DNA of 34,869 bases, from assembly GCA_028865305.1 (NCBI GenBank), contig JAGWKM010000012.1, positions 1 through 34,869 of the forward strand, in the 5' to 3' direction. Numbering within the stretch: the stretch's first letter is position 1; every line of letters starts with the position of its first letter. The notes under the pieces are model-generated. The model did no database searches. It was not told the origin of the DNA and saw only the letters and a program-made list of their open reading frames with translations. A program made the translations under genes and the position numbers. Positions 8,833-18,721 of this stretch are shown here, piece by piece. Origin of the DNA: Patescibacteria group bacterium (lineage in GTDB: Bacteria; Patescibacteriota; Minisyncoccia; UBA6257; 2-01-FULL-56-20).

Positions 8833-8966
8833 ATAGGCGCACCGCACATCAATTATTGAATATCGAACAGGCTGGAACGAGGGCGGCGTCCTTTGCCTCA
8901 AAAATGCCTTCCCGCCGCAGGTTTTTCAAGGGGTAACGGCTTTCCGGAATGGTAGAATAAGGGAAT

Positions 8967-10238
8967 ATGAAAGAGAAAAAAACTTCGCGGTTTTCCCGCT
9001 TTCTCCGGATTCTCGGTCCGGGCCTGATCACGGGCGCGGCGGATGATGATCCGTCGGGCATCGCGACCTATTCGCAGACCGGTGCGCAATTCGGCTACGG
9101 CCAGCTTTGGATCGCCGTATTTTTATATCCCTTGATGACGGCGGTGCAGGAGGCATGCGCCCGCATCGGCGCGGTGACGAAGAAAGGGATCGCGGAGGTC
9201 ATCAAAGAAAATTACAGCAAGAAAATCTTGTACGGCGCGGTGCTTTTGATCCTGGTTGCGAATACCGTGAACATCGGCGCGGACATCGGCGCGATGGCGG
9301 CCGCGGTTCGGCTCATCATTCCCATCCCTTTTATCCTTATTACTCTCGGATTCACGGTCCTCATGCTCCTGCTTGAAGTGTTTATTCCGTATAAGCGATA
9401 TGCGAAAATGCTGAAATGGCTGGCCGTCGTGATGGTGGTTTATCCGGTTACGGTGTTTTTAGTGCGCGAACCCTGGGCGGAGATTCTGCATGCTACGTTC
9501 CTGCCGCATATCCGGTTCAGTTTCCAATTTTTATTCATTCTCGTCGGCGTCGCCGGCACGACTATTTCTCCTTATATGTTTTTTTGGCAGGCCTCGGAGG
9601 AGGTCGAGGAGGAGAGGGATAAGCGATCAGCGGCCGGGTCGGTGCCGAAAAGCTTCATCCGGAACATGCGGATTGATACGTTCCTCGGCATGCTGATTTC
9701 AAATGTCATCACCTGGTGCATTATCGTCGTCACGGCGACCGTCTTGAACCAGAATGGCGTGACGAATATCGCGACGGCTGCGGATGCGGCAAAAGCCCTG
9801 GCACCGCTCGTGCATACGTTCCCCCATGCCGGTTTCCTCGCCGAATTTATTTTCGCGGTCGGTATCGTGGGATTGGGATTGCTTGCCGTGCCGGTCCTCG
9901 CCGGGTCCGCAGCTTACGCCTTGGCCGAAGCGTTCCATTGGCACGAAGGGCTTTACCGCAAATTCAGGCAGGCGCACGGGTTTTACGGCGTGATCACGGC
10001 CGCGACGCTCATCGGCCTCGGCATCAATTTCATCGGCATTGATCCCATCAAGGCGCTCGTCGTTACGGCTGTCATCAATGGCGTTGTCGCCGTGCCTTTG
10101 ATCGCGCTCATCATCGCCATTTCGTCCAATCGGCAAATCATGGGCGATTACCGGAGCGGAAACCTGTCGAAGGTGTTCCTGTGGCTCGCGTTCGCAATCA
10201 TGGGTTTGGCGGCCGTCCTGATGTTCGCGACATTATGA
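8967..10238 (+). CDS. NRAMP-superfamily (SLC11-like) metal-ion transporter with a non-canonical TM1 motif
   Basis: GPGLITGAADDDPSGIATYSQTGAQFGYGQLW; ~11 hydrophobic helices. Confidence 0.87.
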   Translation: MKEKKTSRFSRFLRILGPGLITGAADDDPSGIATYSQTGAQFGYGQLWIAVFLYPLMTAVQEACARIGAVTKKGIAEVIKENYSKKILYGAVLLILVANTVNIGADIGAMAAAVRLIIPIPFILITLGFTVLMLLLEVFIPYKRYAKMLKWLAVVMVVYPVTVFLVREPWAEILHATFLPHIRFSFQFLFILVGVAGTTISPYMFFWQASEEVEEERDKRSAAGSVPKSFIRNMRIDTFLGMLISNVITWCIIVVTATVLNQNGVTNIATAADAAKALAPLVHTFPHAGFLAEFIFAVGIVGLGLLAVPVLAGSAAYALAEAFHWHEGLYRKFRQAHGFYGVITAATLIGLGINFIGIDPIKALVVTAVINGVVAVPLIALIIAISSNRQIMGDYRSGNLSKVFLWLAFAIMGLAAVLMFATL

Positions 10239-10253
10239 TTTTCCGGAAACGGT

Positions 10254-10619
10254 TCAGCTGCGTCCATCGTCTTGCTCCTCTAATTTTCTCGCTGCCTCCG
10301 GCGTGGAGACCGGTTTTCCGATCAGTATCAGCCGCACGATGGCCCAGGCGATGATCCAGTAAACCAACATGGCGAGCAGTGTCGTCCATTCAAACACGCT
10401 GCCCGCGACAACCGTAATCCGGAAGACCGCCAGGAACGGTGCAACGAACGGATAGGTGATTGCGTAAACGAAACTGGTGAATCCCGCGGCCGGGTTCGCG
10501 CCGAATAGCTTCAGGAGAAAACGGAAGACGAGGCCGACTTCCAAAATCCAGAGCAGGTACCAAACGACCTGTGTTGCGCGGTAGAGCGGTTTTGTTTCCG
10601 GCGAAGTGGAAGCGTCCAT
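10254..10619 (-). CDS. YggT-family membrane protein
   Basis: LLWILEVGLVFRFLLKLFGANPAAGFTSFVYAITYPFVAPF. Confidence 0.82.
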   Translation of the reverse strand: MDASTSPETKPLYRATQVVWYLLWILEVGLVFRFLLKLFGANPAAGFTSFVYAITYPFVAPFLAVFRITVVAGSVFEWTTLLAMLVYWIIAWAIVRLILIGKPVSTPEAARKLEEQDDGRS

Positions 10620-10702
10620 GGGAAAAACGCTACTCCACCGGGATGGATTTTGCGTGAATCAAAAATCCGCCCCAAGAGCGGTTTTGTTTTTTTGCCGTTT
10701 TT

Positions 10703-11344
10703 CTATCCTTGTTTTTGCGGCACCTGCACCTGCATTTCGCCGTCCGTCGTGGTCGAAACTTCAAAGAAGGTATTTGCCGAATCGCCGGTTGAAATCAAGA
10801 ATGGCGCGCTTGCCGGATCCACCGTGAACGTCACGCTTTCATTGTAAGCCGTGTTTGCGTCGCCTTGGCAGGTGCCGTCGGGCGCCAAGGGGAAATTAGT
10901 CGAAGCGGGAGCGGTTGGCGCGGCCATGTCGCCGTTTTCGTCCGTGATGAGCCGCAGGTTGATCGGCACGCATTGGCCGCTCGGTCCCATTTGGATGTTG
11001 ACGCCGAGCACCAGCTGGTTTTCCTGAAGCATGGCGCTCATGATGCCTAATTGCTGCTGGCCTTCAACCCAGGCGGCCGGATAAGGCGGCTGGAAAATCG
11101 ACTGGTAGGCGGTCTGCGGCTGGCCGGAACCGGCGGAGGATGGGGAGGACGAAGAAGCGGCGGACGCGATGGTCGAGGAAGCCGTGCTCGATGCTTGCGG
11201 GGAACTGGTTGCAATCTGGGAATTGTTTTGCGCCGTTTGGGATGGTTGGATGTATTGGGGGCCGGAGAAGAGGGCGAAATAGGTGATGAAGCCGAGGATG
11301 AGCGCCAATGCGCCGAGGACTATAAGGGCTTTATTTGCATTCAT
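10703..11344 (-). CDS. Membrane-anchored hypothetical protein with Ser/Ala/Thr-rich linker
   Basis: N-terminal TM helix followed by a low-complexity SSPQASSTASSTIASAASSSSPSS linker. Confidence 0.7.
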   Translation of the reverse strand: MNANKALIVLGALALILGFITYFALFSGPQYIQPSQTAQNNSQIATSSPQASSTASSTIASAASSSSPSSAGSGQPQTAYQSIFQPPYPAAWVEGQQQLGIMSAMLQENQLVLGVNIQMGPSGQCVPINLRLITDENGDMAAPTAPASTNFPLAPDGTCQGDANTAYNESVTFTVDPASAPFLISTGDSANTFFEVSTTTDGEMQVQVPQKQG

Positions 11345-11433
11345 TCATTTATTATACCGTATTTGCCTTTTGTAGGCCCTCAAAGCATTGATGCGAGATT
11401 GGAGTCCGTTGATGTTTCCCTATGGGTAAACAT

Positions 11434-11478
11434 AAAAACGGCATCCGATACGTCGAGGCGTCGGATGTCGTTTTTATA
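11434..11478 (-). terminator. Terminator hairpin downstream of the RNR gene
   Basis: AAAAACGGCATCCGAT...GTCGGATGTCGTTTTT, about 16-bp stem. Confidence 0.8.
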
Positions 11479-11492
11479 ATGATCTAAAACCC

Positions 11493-13787
11493 TTAACCAT
11501 TAACCTGTTTTTCCGCTTCCTGCGCGAGCGCGTCATCGATCTCGCACACGCCACCGGCGCATGCCAATTCTTTTTTCACATCCGTCTGGTCCTCGTGCTC
11601 ATAGAGCAGAATCTGCGAGAAGTCGATCCTCGGCATTTTGGCCGTCATCTGTTCGTAGCGCTCTTTCGTAATTTCCTCGTACGGCGCCAAGAGATAGGCG
11701 TGGTCTTCGCGCGGCAGGAAGGAAAGTCCGCCGAGCATGTCCCAATTCTCGTAAAGCCAGTTCGCGACGCCGATCCACTCGTTTTCGCCGACGGAAATCG
11801 TGACTGACGGGTTGTGCTCCGTATAGTTCTGTTTCACTTTTTTCCAGTATTCGAGCTGTTCGATTGCAGTGATGTCGTCTTTCTTTACGGCGTTATCCGG
11901 AGCTTTCACCGGGAACTCTATGACGTAGGTATTTGCCGACGCGACCGACTGGCCGACTTCGGGGAAGTATGGGATCTTTTGGTCCTTCAGCATCTGGAAC
12001 AGGGCGTCGGTTGCCGAAATGCGTACGCGGCGGATGTAATATTGCGCGTGGCGCGGATGGAGGCCCGACGAGGAATCGACGGTCTGCGAAACGGTGCCGG
12101 ACGGTTTCACGCACGTGATGCAGGTCGAAGGCGTGATGCCGAACCGCGCGGCGTATTCCCGGTTTACCTCGAGCGTGTAATCGCGGATTTTCCGCAGGAC
12201 GTATTCATTCCGTACGGCCGGGCAATCCCATTGGCCGGTGATTGAAACGCCGAGCAGCCGCTCAGCTTCGCAGTGCTGTTTCCATTCCTTGGAAAGGTAG
12301 GGGAAATTGGTGAGCGTGGATTGGTAGGTGCCGAGGATGGCCGCGATGCGGGCTTTTTTGATCAGCGTTTCTTCAGTGTCTTCCGCCCGGGCGACTATCT
12401 CAGACAGGTTACAGAACTGTTTCGATTGCAGGATGATTTCGCCGCAGGGATTGGTGCCGAGGAGGGAAACATCGTTTTTCAGGGCTTTTAACCGCCGCGC
12501 CGGGAGCTGTTTCTGCAGGCCGCCGCGGTTGAAAAGGCCGCGTTCGCCGGATCGGCTTTTGACGAGCGAAATCCATTCTTCCATGAAGGTTTCCGCGCTT
12601 GGTTTTTCAAGATATACCGCTGAATTATTAGCCATCGAGCGCTGGGGTTCCGTGAAATAAAACTGGCCCATTTTCGCGGTGCGCATCTCCGGGCTGTCCA
12701 AATCCGAAAGTGAAATCATCGCGCTCCGACGCACGCCGCCCGCAACCACGCATTCGCCGATTTTGCAGGCGATGTCGTGCGCATCGATATCCGAAAGCCG
12801 CCGTCCCTGCTTGCTCAAAACCTTTGCGCGGGCAAAGGTGAGCGCCCGGCGCAACGGTTCCGGCCCGGAGCTTTTGCCGCCCATCGTCTTCAGGCGTGCG
12901 CCGGCCGGACGCAGTCCTGAAAAATCGAAATCGATATCCTTGCCGTCAAACCAGGTCTTGAGGCCGAGGGTCATCGCGTCGCACCATCCTTCTTTGCTGT
13001 CCGGGATCACGAAGGTCGCCAGCTTTTTGCCCGTTTGTTTTTTGATCTGCGGCAGTTTCTCGACATTCGCGCGCTCGACGCTGAATCCGACGCCGGTGCC
13101 GCTCATCGAGATGAACATGATTTCGGCAAAATCTTCCAATTTCTGGATGGCGATGAAGGAACAGTTGTAGGCCGCGATGTTGTTCGTTCGCGCCGCCTTG
13201 CCTGCAAACTGCAAAAGGCGCATGGAGGGCATCGCTTCCTGTTTGAGGATCGCTTCGCGCACTTCCGCATATTCGGTATCGGTGAGCTTCCCGCCGAGGT
13301 TCTCTTTCATAAAGTTCACGTAGCGGTCCACGGTTTCGATCCAGGTCTCGCGGCGGCCTTCTTCTTCAATCCAGTTTGAATAGGTGCGGTAGTAAACGAA
13401 TTCGGCGAGCGGGTTCCGGAAGAATTTTTTGCTTTCATCCGCCAGCTGTTTGACGTTCGCCGGGATCTCGCGCTTGCGTTCGCGGATCTGTGCGCGATCG
13501 TTGCGGTAGAGGATGTATGCCTTTGCCGTTTTCGCGTAATCCATTACGATGAGCGCAGTTTCGACGGCGTCCTGGATCTGTTCGATGGTCGGGATGTGTT
13601 CCGCGGGAAATTTTTTATTCAATTCGAGCACCGCCTGCTCCGCGACCTTCACCCCGTCATCCCGCGAACCTTCGCCCGTGACCGTCATCGCTTTCGTGAT
13701 AGCGTTCACAATGCGGTGATCGTCAAATTGCACGATCCGTCCGTCCCTTTTGCGCACCTGAACAAAATGATTTTTGGAAAAAATCAT
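11493..13787 (-). CDS. nrdJ: Adenosylcobalamin-dependent (class II) ribonucleotide reductase with N-terminal ATP-cone
   Basis: RKRDGRIVQFDDHRIVNAI ATP-cone, LGTNPCGEIIL, CVKPSGTVSQTVDSSSGLHP; start chosen at the MIFSKNHF methionine (13787) rather than the upstream ORF limit at 14060. Confidence 0.88.
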   Translation of the reverse strand: MIFSKNHFVQVRKRDGRIVQFDDHRIVNAITKAMTVTGEGSRDDGVKVAEQAVLELNKKFPAEHIPTIEQIQDAVETALIVMDYAKTAKAYILYRNDRAQIRERKREIPANVKQLADESKKFFRNPLAEFVYYRTYSNWIEEEGRRETWIETVDRYVNFMKENLGGKLTDTEYAEVREAILKQEAMPSMRLLQFAGKAARTNNIAAYNCSFIAIQKLEDFAEIMFISMSGTGVGFSVERANVEKLPQIKKQTGKKLATFVIPDSKEGWCDAMTLGLKTWFDGKDIDFDFSGLRPAGARLKTMGGKSSGPEPLRRALTFARAKVLSKQGRRLSDIDAHDIACKIGECVVAGGVRRSAMISLSDLDSPEMRTAKMGQFYFTEPQRSMANNSAVYLEKPSAETFMEEWISLVKSRSGERGLFNRGGLQKQLPARRLKALKNDVSLLGTNPCGEIILQSKQFCNLSEIVARAEDTEETLIKKARIAAILGTYQSTLTNFPYLSKEWKQHCEAERLLGVSITGQWDCPAVRNEYVLRKIRDYTLEVNREYAARFGITPSTCITCVKPSGTVSQTVDSSSGLHPRHAQYYIRRVRISATDALFQMLKDQKIPYFPEVGQSVASANTYVIEFPVKAPDNAVKKDDITAIEQLEYWKKVKQNYTEHNPSVTISVGENEWIGVANWLYENWDMLGGLSFLPREDHAYLLAPYEEITKERYEQMTAKMPRIDFSQILLYEHEDQTDVKKELACAGGVCEIDDALAQEAEKQVNG

Positions 13788-13812
13788 GTAGAAATGTTTT
13801 TTTCTTATCGCC

Positions 13813-13893
13813 TCACTGAAAATACCTTGTCCATTGTGGTTGTCTTCCCCTCCGCGAGCGGAGTTCCGTATCTTGGACCAGATTTTTTCAGTG
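13813..13893 (-). promoter_or_regulatory. Candidate structured 5' leader of the RNR mRNA
   Basis: CACTGAAAA:TTTTCAGTG closing stem, internal GTCC:GGAC stem and CTCCG-CTCG-CGGAG hairpin. Confidence 0.4.
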
Positions 13894-14333
13894 TCGCGAC
13901 TCAAAAAATAAGGTTTATATTTTCGACTTTCTAATTTTACCATCGAGGGCAACTGAGAACTGTGAATAACATCCTTTTCTTTCCGGACCCCGGCCCGGAA
14001 ACAGATTTTAAAGGGAATTTTTCGTTTCTCCAACCAAAATATTGATTTTTGTAAAGTCATTTTCTTACGAAGCCGGGCATTTTCCCATTCCCCGGGCTTT
14101 CTTCATTTCTTTTTCAGAAATATTCAGAAAAAATTTATTTTTTTGTTATCAAAAATTTAACTTGATTATGGTATTTTCCCCGAGGGGGGATTTAAGAGAT
14201 TAAAAAATTATTAAATTTAAATTAATTTTTTCTAAAAATTATCCAAACATCCGCAATCTCACGGTAAATTCATTGTCATTCAGGTTTTATATAAGAAAAA
14301 GTCGGAAAAAATCTGGAAAAAAATAAATAAAAT

Positions 14334-15041
14334 ATGAAATGCGTCATACTAGCTGCGGGCGAGGGAATGCGGATGCGGCCGCTCACGCTCGAAACCCCGA
14401 AACCGATGCTTGCGATCGACGGCCGGCCGATTTTGGAACATCTTATCGATTCTTTGCCGGGCGAAATTGATGAGGTAATCGTGGTTGTCGGTTATTTGCG
14501 CCATCAAATCCAAAGTTATTTCGGTTCGCGCTATCGGGACCGGCGGATTGAATACGCGGTTCAGCAAAAAAAGGAGGGTACCTACCGCGTGCTCGAACTT
14601 TGCCGGCCGTTTTTGGACGACGAACGGTTCCTGTTACTTTATGCGGACGACTTGCACGGGCGCGACGGGTTGAGGATATGCGTGGAAAGCGGGGAGTACT
14701 GCATGTTGGTCTCGGCGGTTTCCGATCCGCGCCGGTTCGGGGTGGTGGAGGTGGATGGCCATGGCAGGATCCTGAACATCGAAGAGAAACCGGAACGGCC
14801 AAAATCGAACTTGGTACTGCCCGGGCCCATCGTGCTCGATAAGACCATTTTCCATTACGGTGCGCGGCCGCACGCAAACGGTGAATTTTATCTCACTGAC
14901 AGTTTGGCGCAGATGGTCGAGGCGGGCTATCCGATGTTCGCCGTGCGATCGAATTTTTGGCTGCCGATCAATACACCGGATGATCTCGCGAGGGCGAGAG
15001 CGGCGATAGCGCCGGAACGGGTCGGGCAGGAAGTCGGTTAG
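14334..15041 (+). CDS. Sugar-phosphate nucleotidyltransferase
   Basis: MKCVILAAGEGMRMRPLTLETPKPMLAIDGRPILEH. Confidence 0.93.
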   Translation: MKCVILAAGEGMRMRPLTLETPKPMLAIDGRPILEHLIDSLPGEIDEVIVVVGYLRHQIQSYFGSRYRDRRIEYAVQQKKEGTYRVLELCRPFLDDERFLLLYADDLHGRDGLRICVESGEYCMLVSAVSDPRRFGVVEVDGHGRILNIEEKPERPKSNLVLPGPIVLDKTIFHYGARPHANGEFYLTDSLAQMVEAGYPMFAVRSNFWLPINTPDDLARARAAIAPERVGQEVG

Positions 15042-15132
15042 GCGGTGTGCGCGCGGCTGCGGCCTTGGCTGCCGCGAAGATGCGAAAGGACCGGAGATGA
15101 CACGCGGGTACAATTCCGCTACACTGAATTCC

Positions 15133-16308
15133 ATGATTGGATTTTCCATCCGGAAGAGATCAAGGCGCTCCCGGGCGAGATTGGGAATTCTCAAGACTCC
15201 CCATGGCGAAGTGGAGACTCCTTCTTTGGTTCCTGTCGCAACGAACGCCACCATCAAAACTTTGCGGAGCGATGAAGTGCTCGAAACCGGCGCGCAGCTT
15301 TTGATCTCGAATACCTATCATTTGCATCTGCGTCCCGGCGAAAATGTTTTGAAACAGGCCGGCGGAATCAATAAATTCATGCGTTGGCCGAAGCCGACGA
15401 TGACCGACTCAGGCGGTTTCCAGGTTTTCAGCCTGGGGTTCGGCCGCGACTTCGGTGTTGGAAAAGTCGGCGGCATTTTTCCGGGCAAAATAGAGCGTGC
15501 GATCGAAAAAGGCAACCAGCCGAAATTTTTGAAGATCACGCGCGAGGGCGTCCGCTTCAAATCGCCGATCGACGGCCGGGAATTATTCCTCGGGCCGCGC
15601 GAATCTATCGCCATCCAGGAAAAAATCGGCGCCGATATCATGTTCGCCTTCGACGAATGCACGCCGCCCGGCGCCACGCGTGAATATATTGAGCATGCGC
15701 TTCATCGTACGCATGCCTGGGCGAGGACCTGTCTCGAAGCGCGGAAATCGAAGCAGGCGCTCTATGGCATCGTGCAGGGCTCGCATTTCCGCGACTTGCG
15801 CGAATCGAGCGCGCGATTCATCAACGCGCAAGAAGGGTTCGACGGTTTCGGCATCGGCGGCGATTTGGGCGAATCGAAAACGGGCACGCGGAATGTCCTG
15901 CAATGGGTTCTGCCGCTGCTCGACGAAAAGAAGCCGCGCCACTTGCTCGGCATAGGCAGGATCGAGGACATCGAGCTCATTATAAAGGAGGGAGTGGACA
16001 CGTTCGATTGCACGGTGCCGACCCATTACGCGCGGCGGGGGATTGCGTTTGTGAGCCCAAGAGCTGCCCGCAAGGAAAGTTCTCAGAGCCGTTTGGACCT
16101 TAACAAGATTTTTTTTCTCAAGGATCAAAAGCCGCTCGACCGCGCGTGCGGCTGTCTCGTTTGTCAAACCTATAGCCGCAGCTATATTGCGCATCTTATC
16201 CGCGCGCGCGAGATAACCGGCGGCGCGTTGCTCACCTTCCATAATTTATATTTCTTCAATCAGTACGTCGCCAAGGTGCGGGAGAAGATTAAAAAGGGAT
16301 TAATTTAA
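15133..16308 (+). CDS. tgt: Queuine tRNA-ribosyltransferase
   Basis: TMTDSGGFQVFSLG, ALYGIVQGSHFRDLR, FDGFGIGGDLGE, FDCTVPTHYARRG. Confidence 0.94.
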   Translation: MIGFSIRKRSRRSRARLGILKTPHGEVETPSLVPVATNATIKTLRSDEVLETGAQLLISNTYHLHLRPGENVLKQAGGINKFMRWPKPTMTDSGGFQVFSLGFGRDFGVGKVGGIFPGKIERAIEKGNQPKFLKITREGVRFKSPIDGRELFLGPRESIAIQEKIGADIMFAFDECTPPGATREYIEHALHRTHAWARTCLEARKSKQALYGIVQGSHFRDLRESSARFINAQEGFDGFGIGGDLGESKTGTRNVLQWVLPLLDEKKPRHLLGIGRIEDIELIIKEGVDTFDCTVPTHYARRGIAFVSPRAARKESSQSRLDLNKIFFLKDQKPLDRACGCLVCQTYSRSYIAHLIRAREITGGALLTFHNLYFFNQYVAKVREKIKKGLI

Positions 16309-16357
16309 GAATAACGGGCGAGGGAATGGTTCCAATATGCCCGCGACCTCGAAACAA

Positions 16358-16391
16358 AAAATCCCAGCCGCATGGCCGGGAAAAAATTTGT
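16358..16391 (-). terminator. Hairpin terminator
   Basis: Minus strand CCCGGCC-ATGC-GGCTGGG followed by ATTTTTT. Confidence 0.75.
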
Positions 16392-16393
16392 TT

Positions 16394-16879
16394 CTAATCG
16401 GGTTCGATTCCCAGACTTCTGAGGAATAAATTATCCTGCAGGTTCCCCTGCAATTTACGAGTTTTTCTCGATTGGCGTTTTCGGCCGTTGTTAATGGCAA
16501 GCGGCACGCTCACATTCTTGTCGGTGGCGGTTGAATATTCCACCAAAAAAGAAACATCAATGCCCGTCGCTTTTGCTTTGGCGATCTTTCTGCGGAGAGC
16601 GCCGTTGCTTTTGTTGTTTATGAGCGATTCGAGCCCTTGATGGATTTTAAGAATTGCGGGAGGGTGTCGGTGATTCTCTTGTTCTGGCGCGTCCGGCTCG
16701 CCGTTTGATTCTTCGGCGTCTGACTGCGCGACGAGGACTGCGGTCAGGTCAAGCATTAAGCGGAGGCTATTCCGTCGAATTTCCGTATTGAGCGCCAGCC
16801 ATTCCCTATCGGTTTTCAGGAACCGTTCGATAATACGGCTAGCTTCCTCAAGGTAGGGGTGTGAACCAAGTTCGTCCAT
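16394..16879 (-). CDS. Hypothetical protein
   Basis: ORF with AAAGGA upstream of the ATG at 16879 and a terminator downstream. Confidence 0.68.
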   Translation of the reverse strand: MDELGSHPYLEEASRIIERFLKTDREWLALNTEIRRNSLRLMLDLTAVLVAQSDAEESNGEPDAPEQENHRHPPAILKIHQGLESLINNKSNGALRRKIAKAKATGIDVSFLVEYSTATDKNVSVPLAINNGRKRQSRKTRKLQGNLQDNLFLRSLGIEPD

Positions 16880-17042
16880 ATTCAATTCCTTTCACCGAAG
16901 CTGATTTCAGTGTAGCAGATTTTCCGGTTGATGGTAAAATTCTTTTTGCGATAGTATTTAAAATTTTGCCAAATGAAAATTTGGTTATGGATTCAGCAAT
17001 ACATTCCGGACCGCGGATCAATCCCTGAATAGCGGGATGAAC

Positions 17043-17594
17043 CTACTGGATCATCTCCTCATTTTTCAGTTCTTTGCGGTTTGCTTTCCGGAAAAGCTGC
17101 TTCAAGGTGCCGATGTACTTCGGTTCGAAGATGAAACTGATATTGCGCGAGCCGGCGAAAATCTCGACGTCATCGGGAAGATGGAGCCGGCGTTTCAATT
17201 CCGGGAGGTGTGGCAGGAGGGCGTCGATGATGCCGGGTTCTGCGTGCGGCGTTTCGAATTCGAATTCCGGTTCGGCGGCGAGCGTTTCGAGCGGCATCAG
17301 GTCGGCTTCGCGGAAAAGGTAGATGGTGTTCCGGTTCGGCGCGTAAACGCCGTTTATGATGCGCGCGAAAAACCGCTCCTCATCGCGGCCGCCGTCTTCG
17401 GCGGGGATCCATCCTTCATTGCGGAACCATGCGGTATGCGAGCGTGTCCATGGTTCGGCTATGAAAATTTTGTTGCCCTTGATGCAAAAGAGCCGTTCGG
17501 TGTTCAGGAAGTTTTCATCGAGATCCTCGGGTTGCGGTTGCTTCCCGGTTTCCCGATGGCGCATGGCGCGGGAATTCATGATAAGATCAACCAT
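17043..17594 (-). CDS. Hypothetical protein, 183 aa
   Basis: Coding-like ORF; start overlaps the end of the next minus-strand ORF. Confidence 0.7.
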   Translation of the reverse strand: MVDLIMNSRAMRHRETGKQPQPEDLDENFLNTERLFCIKGNKIFIAEPWTRSHTAWFRNEGWIPAEDGGRDEERFFARIINGVYAPNRNTIYLFREADLMPLETLAAEPEFEFETPHAEPGIIDALLPHLPELKRRLHLPDDVEIFAGSRNISFIFEPKYIGTLKQLFRKANRKELKNEEMIQ

Positions 17595-17874
17595 CGTCCG
17601 CTTCCTCGTCTTCGTCGGCTGCGAGCACGAGATCCCCTTCGCGTACCGGTTTTTCCACTTTTATGCCGACTTCCTGATCCCGTTCCGCCCAGGTGATCTG
17701 ATGGTGGTTGTATTCCATCGAGGCAACCGGTTCCGAAAAATCGGTATGCTTGCCGCTGAAGTGCAAATGCTCGCCGAGCACAAGCCCTTCATTAAGCTTC
17801 ACGATGGCAACTCCGATGTGGTTATAAAAATGCGTGACTTTGCCGATGAGCCGGGGTTTGGCTGTGGTGGTCAT
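17587..17874 (-). CDS. Small EF-Tu-domain-2-like translation-factor-related protein, 95 aa
   Basis: GKVTHFYNHIGVAIVKLNEGLVLGEHLHFSGKHTDFSEPVASME...VGIKVEKPVREGDLV. Confidence 0.78.
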   Translation of the reverse strand: MTTTAKPRLIGKVTHFYNHIGVAIVKLNEGLVLGEHLHFSGKHTDFSEPVASMEYNHHQITWAERDQEVGIKVEKPVREGDLVLAADEDEEADDG

Positions 17875-18017
17875 GGTTATACATATTGATTCGACCTTTA
17901 AATGGCGAAAAACCGCCTTGCGCGGTGTTTTGGAGAATTCAAACCTTGTTATTAAAATACAGATTTAAATGAAAAAAGTCAAGTAAAATGGTGCATTTCT
18001 GGTGGATTAAAAGTGGA

Positions 18018-18041
18018 AAACCTCCGACGGATCGGAGGTTT
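18018..18041. terminator. Stem-loop in non-coding region
   Basis: AAACCTCCGA-CGGA-TCGGAGGTTT. Confidence 0.55.
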
Positions 18042-18143
18042 GTATAAAGTGGTCGGCTAACGACCATGATAAAAGAGCTGGAGTTACGATCGGGTGCGGA
18101 CGTGCGGTAATATGAAATTGGAAAAGGACTTTATGAACCTCGG

Positions 18144-18163
18144 ATGTTCTCTTCGGAGAACAT
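18144..18163. other. UUCG tetraloop hairpin
   Basis: ATGTTCTC-TTCG-GAGAACAT. Confidence 0.6.
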
Positions 18164-18319
18164 TCTTCAGTTCAATCTTATCTTAGCGCGCAAATCCGGA
18201 TCGTCAAGGGACAATGTGGATAAATTAATCGGGGCTTCATGAAAAGATGGTAGGATCATCAGATTATGGTCGATAAAATAATAAATTTTTATTGAGTTTG
18301 GAACGATAAGACAAAAACT

Positions 18320-18721
18320 ATGGATCCAGTGGTTCATTTTGAGTTTCCGACAGCGGATCGGGAACGGGCTAAAAAATTTTATTCGGCGGTTTTTGGGTGG
18401 CAGATGCAGGAGACGGGACCGGAAATGGGAAATTATATCGTGGTTTCGACGGTGGAAGCGGATTCTAATGATCCGATGAAGCGGCCCAAGAAGCCGGGCG
18501 CGATCAATGGCGGTTTTTACGGCCGATCGGATGAGGATCCGTGGCGCCAGCATCCGTCGGTGGTGATTGCGGTGCGGGATTTGGAGGAGAGCATGAAGAA
18601 GATAGTGGCGGCGGGCGGCAAGCTGCATGGTGAGGCGATGGATATTCCGGGAATCGGTCGGTATGCGTCGTTTATGGATACGGAAGGGAATATGGTGAGC
18701 GTGCTGCAGCCCAAGATGTAG
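18320..18721 (+). CDS. VOC (glyoxalase/bleomycin-resistance) family protein
   Basis: VVHFEFPTADRERAKKFYSAVFGWQMQ...YASFMDTEGNMVSVLQ. Confidence 0.9.
   Translation: MDPVVHFEFPTADRERAKKFYSAVFGWQMQETGPEMGNYIVVSTVEADSNDPMKRPKKPGAINGGFYGRSDEDPWRQHPSVVIAVRDLEESMKKIVAAGGKLHGEAMDIPGIGRYASFMDTEGNMVSVLQPKM

Noticed and set aside
13787-14060. Extended N-terminus of the RNR ORF and a canonical cobalamin riboswitch in the same interval
   Set aside because: The extension lacks domain-like sequence and the ATP-cone begins right after 13787; no recognisable B12 box was seen, so only a generic structured leader is proposed
18167-18628. 153-aa minus-strand ORF
   Set aside because: Mostly antisense to the well-supported VOC gene; His/Arg/Pro-rich composition typical of a shadow frame
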